A stretch of DNA of 64,000 nt from Armatimonadota bacterium (GTDB taxonomy: Bacteria; Armatimonadota; Fimbriimonadia; Fimbriimonadales; Fimbriimonadaceae), in the NCBI GenBank assembly GCA_018268255.1, contig JAFDWX010000003.1:359116-423115 (forward strand), read 5' to 3'. The number at the start of each line of letters is the position of its first letter. Position 1 is the first letter of the stretch. This document shows positions 37,270 through 44,572 of this stretch, one piece after another. The notes below the pieces were generated by a model. The model did no database searches and was not told the DNA's origin. It saw only the letters and a program-made list of their open reading frames with translations. Both the position numbers and the translations under genes were made by a program.

Positions 37270-37916
37270 TCCTCTCTCGAATCGAATTTGATCCATACAA
37301 CCCCAAGGTCTACGGATTGATTGCCGATCCGTATCGTATCCACCAGCTCCTTACAGAGCTTTGGGGAGCAACGCGAACTTCCCAAAATATCCTTTTCCGC
37401 ATTGAGCCCATTCGGCCAAAAGAAGGAAGTCTGGCCCCAATCGGCCCCACCATCCTTATCCAAAGCGACTCTGCTCCAGATTGGTCGCGGTGGGTGCTCA
37501 GGGAAATGTGCGCACAAAGTCCAGAATCAAAGGAAGTCCAGATTGAAGTTCAGGCGGGCCAACTGCTTGAGTTTAGGCTCCGCTGCCGACCGTGCAAAAA
37601 ACAGGCGTCTCCGGGCAAAAAGAACAGCCAGTTCAAGTTCCTTCGATCTGAAGGTGAGCAGGTGGAGTGGCTCATGCGCCAAGCGGAGAGTGCGGGATTT
37701 CGCCTGGTTTCGGTGGAACTCACCAGGGAGGACTGGGAGGATACCAAGCCTGGCAACCCGCGACCAGATGACAAAAGGGAACGGCAACTCGGAGCAGTTC
37801 GGTTCGATGGCCAATTGCAGGTTACCGACCCGGAACAGTTTTTGGCAGCTGTTCGCAAGGGCATTGGCCCCCAAAAGGCATACGGATTCGGGCTCGTTAG
37901 TTTAAGGAAGCTCTGA
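37266..37916 (+). CDS. cas6e: Cas6e/CasE crRNA endoribonuclease
   Basis: 216 residues from the ATG at 37266 (ATGA overlap; the frame is open upstream to 37005 in the shadow of cas5). MILSRIEFDPYNPKVYGLIA and the conserved glycine-rich end GIGPQKAYGFGLVSLRKL fit CasE. A His near residue 28 in DPYRIHQLL corresponds to the catalytic region. It cuts the repeat hairpin CCCCAC/GTGGGG to release crRNAs. The stop (TGA) overlaps the next ATG by 1 nt. Confidence 0.94.
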   Translation: MILSRIEFDPYNPKVYGLIADPYRIHQLLTELWGATRTSQNILFRIEPIRPKEGSLAPIGPTILIQSDSAPDWSRWVLREMCAQSPESKEVQIEVQAGQLLEFRLRCRPCKKQASPGKKNSQFKFLRSEGEQVEWLMRQAESAGFRLVSVELTREDWEDTKPGNPRPDDKRERQLGAVRFDGQLQVTDPEQFLAAVRKGIGPQKAYGFGLVSLRKL

Positions 37917-38179
37917 TGAATTCCGGCTATCCTCCATTTCACTGGTTTGAAGTCGAAGCGGTTCTAAAACAACCCAGTTCGTTCACCAAGCCACTGATGC
38001 CAAAGCCGAAAAGGAAGCCAAGGGATTGTCCCTGGTGTGGTCAACCGACCCGCTGGGTTTGGTGGAGCAGTTCACCTAAATCCTGGGAATCACTCTGCGG
38101 GCGCGCTGGCTGGATACGCGTCTGCGAGCCCTGCCGATACTCCTCCGACATCTCGGAGGAGGGATTCATCATGAGCTAA
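37916..38179 (+). CDS. Small zinc-ribbon protein embedded in the cas operon
   Basis: 87 residues, not one of the standard I-E Cas proteins. It has a CPWCGQPTRW knuckle (Cys 38 and 41 region), an aromatic stretch WVWWSSSPKSWESLCGRAGW and a second CEPC knuckle, so CxxC...CGxxGW...CxxC, consistent with a zinc ribbon. Positions before the first knuckle are basic (PKPKRKPR). The gene is coupled on both sides: TGATG with the cas6e stop and TAATG with the cas1 start. That arrangement makes it a genuine, co-translated member of the operon. The role is unknown. A nucleic-acid- or Cas-binding accessory role in adaptation (it precedes cas1) is plausible, but this is inference. It could also be a widespread small zinc protein picked up by chance. 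Confidence 0.8.
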   Translation: MNSGYPPFHWFEVEAVLKQPSSFTKPLMPKPKRKPRDCPWCGQPTRWVWWSSSPKSWESLCGRAGWIRVCEPCRYSSDISEEGFIMS

Positions 38180-39111
38180 TGCCACAAGACCTTCAGCTCC
38201 TCCCTAAGTTCGTAGATCGGCTAACGTACCTGTATGCCGAACACGCCACCGTGGAGCGCAACCAGAACAGCATCGCGCTCTACCAGCAAACGGAAGAGGG
38301 AGAGCTGGCTGAAACACTCGTTCCGGTTTGCGATATAGCCCTTCTGATGCTTGGCCCTGGGACCAAATTGAGCCACGCTGCTGTCGATGTCCTTGCGCGC
38401 AACAATACGTTGGTTGCCTGGACCGGCGAAGAAGGGGTTCGGATGTATGCTTTTGGTACCGGTGGAACTCACTCCAGTGCGCGGTTGCTCAGGCAGGCAG
38501 AAATTGCCCTCAATCCGGTAAAGCGCCTGGAGATGGTGCGCAAGCTTTATGGGATGCGCTTCCCAGAAGCCCTTGATCCCGAGGTGACTATTGAGCAACT
38601 CCGTGGTAAAGAGGGCTACCGGGTTCGCCAAGCCTATGAAGAATTTTCCCTGAAAACCGGAGTTGAATGGACCGGGAGATCCTACGATCGCAATCAATGG
38701 GTTGGAAGCGATCCGATCAATCGGGCTCTGAGTGCAGCCAATGCCTGCCTTTACGGTGTCGCCCACGCTGCCTGTCTTTCCATGGGGTTCAGTCCCGCGC
38801 TTGGGTTCATCCACACCGGTAAACAGCTGAGCTTCGTTTACGACCTCGCTGATCTGTACAAATTGGAAACCTCGGTTCCAATCTCCTTTGAGGAAGCGGC
38901 ATTGGAATCGGAAGTTCCGATTGACCGCCGGGTTCGAATGCGTTTGCGCGACTGCTTCCGCGAAACTCGGTTCGTCGAACGAATCGCCCGTGACTTGGTG
39001 CGTTTATTGGGGAGTGACCAAGACGACATCGAGCAATACGATGCTGACCCTGCCTTGCCTGGCAACTTGGTTGGCGGGGTGGAAGGTGGCCAAAACTATG
39101 CCGAGGAGTGA
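38179..39111 (+). CDS. cas1: Cas1e integrase
   Basis: 310 residues. RLTYLYAEHATVERNQNSIA is the Cas1e N-terminal start. The C-terminal active site is in NRALSAANACLYGVAHAACL (Glu region precedes it) and GFIHTGKQLSFVYDLADLYK (His and Asp ligands). Cas1-Cas2 insert new spacers at the leader end. The ATG overlaps the small zinc protein's stop (TAATG). Confidence 0.96.
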   Translation: MPQDLQLLPKFVDRLTYLYAEHATVERNQNSIALYQQTEEGELAETLVPVCDIALLMLGPGTKLSHAAVDVLARNNTLVAWTGEEGVRMYAFGTGGTHSSARLLRQAEIALNPVKRLEMVRKLYGMRFPEALDPEVTIEQLRGKEGYRVRQAYEEFSLKTGVEWTGRSYDRNQWVGSDPINRALSAANACLYGVAHAACLSMGFSPALGFIHTGKQLSFVYDLADLYKLETSVPISFEEAALESEVPIDRRVRMRLRDCFRETRFVERIARDLVRLLGSDQDDIEQYDADPALPGNLVGGVEGGQNYAEE

Positions 39112-39114
39112 ATC

Positions 39115-39405
39115 TTGGTGGTTCTGATTCTCACCGCTGTCAAGCCCGGCTTGCGAGGAGAACTTAGTCGCTGGTTCATCGAACCTCAAGCAGGCGTCTT
39201 TGTGGGAAATCTCTCCGCTCGGGTGCGCGACAAACTCTGGGAAAAGGTAGAGCGAGACGTGACCGAAGGCTCTGCGGTCTTGGTATTTTCAGCTCGGACC
39301 GAGCAGGGCTTTGCGATCCGGGCCCACGGGGATCGGCGGCGAATGCCCGTGGATTTCGAAGGATTATCTCTCATTCGTTTCATTACGGAACGAAAAAAGC
39401 ACTAG
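39115..39405 (+). CDS. cas2: Cas2e (CT1978 type)
   Basis: 96 residues, VVLILTAVKPGLRGELSRWF, with EPQAGVFVGNLSARVRDKLW and EQGFAIRAHGDRRRMPVDFE as in E. coli Cas2e. It is a structural partner of Cas1 during spacer integration. The start is TTG 39115 or GTG 39118; GAGGAG lies 6-9 nt upstream. Only 49 bp separate its stop from the first repeat. Confidence 0.95.
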   Translation: MVVLILTAVKPGLRGELSRWFIEPQAGVFVGNLSARVRDKLWEKVERDVTEGSAVLVFSARTEQGFAIRAHGDRRRMPVDFEGLSLIRFITERKKH

Positions 39406-39409
39406 CACC

Positions 39410-39436
39410 TTGACAACTTAAGGCAAAAAGTACAAG
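39410..39436 (+). promoter_or_regulatory. CRISPR leader promoter
   Basis: A perfect -35 TTGACA (39410-39415) with a weaker -10 such as TACAAG (39431-39436, 15-bp spacing) in the 49-bp leader. Transcription would begin just before repeat 1. The rest of any adaptation signal must lie inside the cas2 coding end. I see no convincing IHF site. Confidence 0.55.
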
Positions 39437-39454
39437 AATTTGGCTGATCACAGT

Positions 39455-42349
39455 AAGAGCCCCACGCCTGTGGGGATGAACCGTCCCGGAGCATCACGAC
39501 GAGGGCAAGGATAAAAAGAGCCCCACGCCTGTGGGGATGAACCGCACGTCCTAAGGGAATTGCTCAAACGTGCTAAAAGAGCCCCACGCCTGTGGGGATG
39601 AACCGATCAGGCCAATGAGGCCATCGTTTCTTCCCACAAGAGCCCCACGCCTGTGGGGATGAACCGAACCGGGTTATTTCGTTTCTTCGGAGCAAATAAA
39701 GAGCCCCACGCCTGTGGGGATGAACCGCCGACGCGCTCAAGACCATCGAGTGCTACCAGAAGAGCCCCACGCCTGTGGGGATGAACCGATCCCTCCAAAC
39801 CGTTCGTCCCGATTCGTCGTAAGAGCCCCACGCCTGTGGGGATGAACCGTAGGTGTTTCAGCATGACCCTAAGCTCCTCCAAAGAGCCCCACGCCTGTGG
39901 GGATGAACCGGTCCGCGACCGAATCGCCAACAAGTTCCAACAAGAGCCCCACGCCTGTGGGGATGAACCGGTCGGCTTCGCTTCGGCGCTGAAGCTGCTC
40001 TCAAGAGCCCCACGCCTGTGGGGATGAACCGGCTAGTAGTGACCGCGCTGCTTTGCTCGCATCAAGAGCCCCACGCCTGTGGGGATGAACCGCACGATGA
40101 CCAAGTGGATGCGCTTTCGGACGTAAGAGCCCCACGCCTGTGGGGATGAACCGCCCGGTGAAAAGGTGACTGTTCGTCCCAGTATAAGAGCCCCACGCCT
40201 GTGGGGATGAACCGCGATGAGCGCGATGAGTGTGGTCTTGCCACTGAAGAGCCCCACGCCTGTGGGGATGAACCGCCGGTTTTGCCGATCGATTGATGAT
40301 TGAATGAAGAGCCCCACGCCTGTGGGGATGAACCGCCCTGACGATTTGGGTACTACTCCAAAGTGCAAAGAGCCCCACGCCTGTGGGGATGAACCGATCA
40401 GGCGGCGTACCTCAAAGGGCTTAGTGATAAGAGCCCCACGCCTGTGGGGATGAACCGCAGCGGACCCCCCACACCCCGAGGCTAGGGGCAAGAGCCCCAC
40501 GCCTGTGGGGATGAACCGTATGCCAGTTCCGGCCCGGCGAGATTCGTATGAAGAGCCCCACGCCTGTGGGGATGAACCGATGGGACAAGGGTCCGCGTGA
40601 TTGAGATTTTGAAGAGCCCCACGCCTGTGGGGATGAACCGTGCTCAGATTGTGAACCCTTATTGCGCCAATGAAGAGCCCCACGCCTGTGGGGATGAACC
40701 GCGCCCGCGAATCCCGGAATGGGCGAAGCGCTAAAGAGCCCCACGCCTGTGGGGATGAACCGCCCCTAAACAACTCGCGTTCTTATTGGTGTTGAAGAGC
40801 CCCACGCCTGTGGGGATGAACCGCTCGCAAAGTCGCGGAGACACCGCCGAATGTGAAGAGCCCCACGCCTGTGGGGATGAACCGTGGGACAGCAGCTGCA
40901 CGTTCTACCTCGAAGAAAGAGCCCCACGCCTGTGGGGATGAACCGTCGGTCTGGCTTGCAAGCCACGGGACAAGTGCAAGAGCCCCACGCCTGTGGGGAT
41001 GAACCGTTAGTCTCTACTTACGAGCAAATCGAAAGTCTTAAGAGCCCCACGCCTGTGGGGATGAACCGCGACGTCAGGAGAATTGTCGGTCCGTGAAGCA
41101 AGAGCCCCACGCCTGTGGGGATGAACCGCGGGGTGGCACCGCGAAGCGGTTGCCGGGGAGCAAGAGCCCCACGCCTGTGGGGATGAACCGGAGGGTAGCC
41201 CGAGCAGCTTTTCAGGCCTTCTAAGAGCCCCACGCCTGTGGGGATGAACCGCAATGATTTAGCTATTTACGACGCGGGCACGAAAGAGCCCCACGCCTGT
41301 GGGGATGAACCGAACGTCACAACGTCGGTTTTGAACGTAGTCAAAAGAGCCCCACGCCTGTGGGGATGAACCGAATGATATTTGACTACAAGAAGATTCT
41401 GCGAAAAGAGCCCCACGCTTGTGGGGATGAACCGAGGATGTCATCCCAGAAGTTCGTCGAGTGAGCAAGAGCCCCACGCCTGTGGGGATGAACCGTTGGC
41501 ATCCCCATGTCAGTTCTCGGTAGCCGAAAGAGCCCCACGCCTGTGGGGATGAACCGAAAGCTCGAAAGCCTTGGAAATGTTGCGGGTGAAGAGCCCCACG
41601 CCTGTGGGGATGAACCGGGTGATGAATGAAGCAATCAGAATTGACAGCCAACCGCCCCACGCCTGTGGGGATGAACCGTACGACCGCATTTCTGCGTTTG
41701 CCGATGCGACAACCGCCCCACGCCTGTGGGGATGAACCGAGAAGTTCTACGACACGGAGGACGCCGTTACCAACCGCCCCACGCCTGTGGGGATGAACCG
41801 GGGATGGTTGATCCAGATGCGTAAACTCACAAAAGAGCCCCACGCCCGTGGGGATGAACCGTTCGATGACCGCTACGTCTGGCAGGTTCCGATAAGAGCC
41901 CCACGCCCGTGGGGATGAACCGTCATAAGCAACCGACGGAACGATCTGAGTGGTAAGAGCCCCACGCCTGTGGGGATGAACCGGAGTGGGTGACCAAATC
42001 GTGAAAAAGGTTCTTAAGAGCCCCACGCCTGTGGGGATGAACCGAGATATGGAAAACGAACTGAAGTTCACAATCGAAGAGCCCCACGCCTGTGGGGATG
42101 AACCGTGGGCTGTAGTGGCTGAACCAAGCCTCAGAAAAAGAGCCCCACGCCTGTGGGGATGAACCGAACTCGACGGTCCACCGCTCGATGATGGTTTTAA
42201 GAGCCCCACGCCTGTGGGGATGAACCGAACCCCAAAACCTACGACCATATAGGACCTCTAAGAGCCCCACGCCTGTGGGGATGAACCGCAGCGGACCCCC
42301 ACAACCCGCGCCCAGGGGCAAAGAGCCCCACGCCGGTGGGGATGATCAG
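39455..42349 (+). CRISPR. Type I-E CRISPR array, 48 repeats and 47 spacers
   Basis: I counted 48 repeats at a 61-bp period (a few 60 or 62), with a 29-nt repeat beginning AAGAGCCCC and ending GATGAACCG, and a stem CCCCAC/GTGGGG. Spacers are 31-33 nt, mostly 32. Repeats 1-32 look uniform. Variants cluster at the distal end: repeat 33 (GCTTGTG), repeats 37-39 (CC in place of GA near the start, 41652-41774), repeats 40-41 (GCCCGTG) and the decayed last repeat at 42323 (GCCGGTG, GATGATCAG). So the leader end is at cas2. Translated open frames within it are artefacts of the repeat. Confidence 0.98.
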
Positions 42350-42651
42350 TGGGTGCTAGCCGATGTGAAGGCAGTAAATGTGACTTGCGTAATGGTTCCC
42401 AGTATGGCTCCCTTGGTTGGTAGGCGAGGAGCGCATTCTAGAAAATCCTGAAACTGAAAAGAACAAAGATATAACACAAAGAACCACCACGCTTAAGGTA
42501 ATATCCGCTTACCGCAAAAAAGGGAGCGATTAGACGCTCCCAGAAGAGTGCGGGCCGAGGCCACACACCCTCCACTATCCAAAGTTAGGGTACCTCACTC
42601 GGGGGAACATCTCAGTGGTGGTAGTGAGATGTTTGAGTTCGGAGTTACATT
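42350..42651. other. Array trailer / insert upstream of the HNH gene
   Basis: About 300 bp without a protein gene. It holds a minus-strand terminator (42516-42541) and a perfect inverted repeat AACATCTCA / TGAGATGTT (42606-42633) just before the HNH ribosome site. It may contain an RNA element or the end of an inserted segment. Confidence 0.5.
42516..42541 (-). terminator. Minus-strand intrinsic terminator facing the array
   Basis: On the minus strand, GGGAGCG-TCTAAT-CGCTCCC is followed by TTTTTT. It would stop transcription that runs from the right into the array from its distal end. Confidence 0.75.
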
Positions 42652-42960
42652 ATGTACAGACCCCCAAACACTAATCGGCATGGAGGATCATTCGATCCTA
42701 TGACAATTCAGCAAGTCTGGAACAAAGCTGCGACCATATCAGGGTACGACCCGGCAGTTATCCGAAAGGACTGCTGTGGTGCGACGATCCGGCGAAGTTC
42801 CTACGGCCTAACCATCAAGGAGGGATGGGAAATTGACCACATCAATCCCGTTTCGAACCAAGGTTCAGACGACCTATTTAACCTGCAGCCGCTGCAATGG
42901 CAGAACAATCGCCAGAAGAGCGACTTAGTAGGCAACTGGTTCTGCGCAGTGTGCGCTTAA
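42652..42960 (+). CDS. Small HNH endonuclease
   Basis: 102 residues: QQVWNKAATISGYDPAVIRK, a CC pair, then the HNH core GWEIDHINPVSNQGSDDLFN and LQPLQWQNNRQKSD, with DH, the central N and the final N-x-x-K all present. HNH domains nick or cut DNA with a metal-bound histidine. Such short HNH proteins occur alone in bacteria, often near mobile DNA. GGAG lies 8 nt before the ATG. It sits between the array's end and three degenerate CRISPR repeats, separated from the cas operon by the whole array. There is no RuvC domain, so it is not IscB or Cas9. Confidence 0.82.
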   Translation: MYRPPNTNRHGGSFDPMTIQQVWNKAATISGYDPAVIRKDCCGATIRRSSYGLTIKEGWEIDHINPVSNQGSDDLFNLQPLQWQNNRQKSDLVGNWFCAVCA

Positions 42961-42966
42961 GTTACC

Positions 42967-43104
42967 GCGCCCCACTAATGTGGGGATGAACCTCGTGGAG
43001 GCTCATTGTGCATAACACGCCCTACGTTAGTGGGGATGAACAGGTCGGACTAGCACTCGGCCTACTACTGGAGCCACGAGCCCCACACCTGTGGGGCCGG
43101 ACTC
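42967..43104 (+). repeat. Three decayed CRISPR repeats beyond the HNH gene
   Basis: At 42967 (GCGCCCCACTAATGTGGGG...), 43017 (ACGCCCTACGTTAGTGGGG...) and 43078 (GAGCCCCACACCTGTGGGG...) the array repeat is recognisable with several changes, in the same orientation. The last two are exactly 61 bp apart, one array period; the first two are 50 bp apart. Confidence 0.85.
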
Positions 43105-43109
43105 CCCTG

Positions 43110-43299
43110 GTAACGACCGATAGCGGCGTAGTTTCGCTGAAATGCAAGAACCCGGCTGCGTAACGCACCTGGGACTTGAGTAAGTCCGAGAGCTTAGGGA
43201 TTTCGTTCCGTGAAGCACCCAAATCTTCTTGCCTCCTGTGAGAAGAAAGAGCATTTGGCACAGTTTCCATGCACGAGAATGTTCATTCTCGTCATACAA
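43110..43299 (-). pseudogene. Possible remnant of a RelE/HigB-type toxin gene
   Basis: Two overlapping minus-strand frames (from 43299 and 43270) carry pieces such as CQMLFLLTGGKKIWVLHG and SRNEIPKLSDLLKSQVRY, which together resemble the 'L-x-G-K-x-I-x-x-L-H-G ... K-x-x-x-x-x-P' end of Gp49/HigB toxins, but in different frames. If real, it is frameshifted and truncated by the CRISPR relic. Weak evidence. Confidence 0.25.
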
Positions 43300-43347
43300 T
43301 GGAAATTACTAGGCAAATCAGTGGTTTGTTTCTTGAGGCTCAAAAGA

Positions 43348-44442
43348 ATGAATACACGCTCATTTAGGCATTTCGTCAACGTTGGCTTAGCCTTGCTCTG
43401 CATTTCGACTGCAACGGAACTTGCGGGTGCAACTAATTACTACGATCAAACATTCACTTTATCCGACTGGGAATTTACCTATACCGGATCAATCACAAGT
43501 TGGTATGTCGACAGAATTCTTTACGGTGGAACCGCGTATTACCGTCACAACCATATTTATCTTGCCGACACGTTTGCAGGCTACAGAGGATGTAATCGTT
43601 GGAAGGTACCGTCTTACGATCCTCACACTCTGGGTGCGGTCGCGTCTATCGCCTATAGCGCACGGGTGATGGCACTCAGCAACGATCATGTTCGTCTCGC
43701 TGTATTTCAAAATGGAGTGTGTTATTCGGCAGTTCAAACGGACTTCCTTGTTCCCAATTTCAACATTTCGTACGTCACCGGTTATGGCCCTGGAATGCCG
43801 AGCTGGACAAGAGAGAGCCCTAGCGGTCCGCCCAATCCTGACTTCTCCACTTCAGGTAGTCCGTTGCAAGTTGGCTATGTAACGTATAAAGACGGAACTG
43901 GAACCACGCATGACTTTTACATTACACAGCTCAGTGTTACGTTCAATTCTGTGCCAGTGGCTACTGTCAATGGTAGCGTCGTGCTTGAGGACATGGTCGT
44001 TGCCCCGACAGGCCAAGTAGTCTCAGTCCAATTGTTTTCGCCTGGAACTTCGACTTTGCTTGGGGCATCGTCGACGACGCTAACTGCATCCGGCATGTTT
44101 ACGACAACCGTACTTCCCAACGATACTGGTCCCTATGACATTCGAATCAAATCTGACCATTGGCTCGCCAAGAGAGTTCCCAGCGTTACTGAATCCGGCG
44201 GTTTATATGCTGTATCAACTGGACTAACAAACGGCGACATCGATGGGGATAATCAGATAACCATTTTCGACTACAGTGTCTTGAGTACCTACTTCGACAA
44301 ATCTGCTTCGGATTTAGATTGGAACTCGGTCGGAGCGAACGGGTATCGGCCAAGCGATGCAGATTTGGATGAGGATGGTGCCGTCACGATCTACGACTAC
44401 CAAATTTTGTCGACAAATTTTGACAAGATTGGTGACTCATAG
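43348..44442 (+). CDS. Secreted protein with C-terminal dockerin-like repeats
   Basis: 364 residues from the ATG at 43348 (GAGG 9 nt upstream; the frame is open to 43210). A signal peptide (NVGLALLCISTATELAGATN) precedes a beta-rich N-terminal domain, a carboxypeptidase-regulatory-like Ig domain (ATVNGSVVLEDMVVAPTGQV...GPYDIRIKSDHWLAKRV), and two dockerin-type calcium repeats: NGDIDGDNQITIFDYSVLST and DADLDEDGAVTIYDYQILST. It is likely an extracellular or surface protein. The dockerin suggests a matching cohesin elsewhere or use as a calcium-binding tail. Confidence 0.75.
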   Translation: MNTRSFRHFVNVGLALLCISTATELAGATNYYDQTFTLSDWEFTYTGSITSWYVDRILYGGTAYYRHNHIYLADTFAGYRGCNRWKVPSYDPHTLGAVASIAYSARVMALSNDHVRLAVFQNGVCYSAVQTDFLVPNFNISYVTGYGPGMPSWTRESPSGPPNPDFSTSGSPLQVGYVTYKDGTGTTHDFYITQLSVTFNSVPVATVNGSVVLEDMVVAPTGQVVSVQLFSPGTSTLLGASSTTLTASGMFTTTVLPNDTGPYDIRIKSDHWLAKRVPSVTESGGLYAVSTGLTNGDIDGDNQITIFDYSVLSTYFDKSASDLDWNSVGANGYRPSDADLDEDGAVTIYDYQILSTNFDKIGDS

Positions 44443-44538
44443 TCTCATTGGTGTCACATGATGCCGAAGAGAATTTCCTTGAGCGAAATTTGAACAGGCT
44501 TCGAATCTGACTAATTCGAAGACGATGAGTTCTTCGAG

Positions 44539-44568
44539 GTATCCCAGCCCCCCGTGGGGCTGGGATAC
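44539..44568. terminator. Bidirectional hairpin between convergent genes
   Basis: A perfect 13-bp stem GTATCCCAGCCCC / GGGGCTGGGATAC with a CCGT loop, between the dockerin protein and the minus-strand protease gene. T-tracts are weak on both sides. Confidence 0.8.
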
Positions 44569-44572
44569 TTCA

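Noticed and set aside
39607..42321. Long open frames on both strands within the array, with repeated 'HPHRRGAL' or 'SPTPVGMN' peptides
   Set aside because: These are translations of the CRISPR repeat, whose 61-bp units leave frames open by chance.
39455..42349. Self-targeting spacers matching other parts of the window
   Set aside because: I found no spacer match by reading; a full alignment would be needed to exclude it.
42350..42960. An IscB/HEARO-type HNH system with a guide RNA
   Set aside because: The protein is only 102 aa with an HNH core and no RuvC parts or bridge helix. The hairpins upstream are too small to argue for a guide RNA.
43210..43347. N-terminal extension of the dockerin-like protein
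   Set aside because: The signal peptide starts only at the ATG at 43348, which has a ribosome site.
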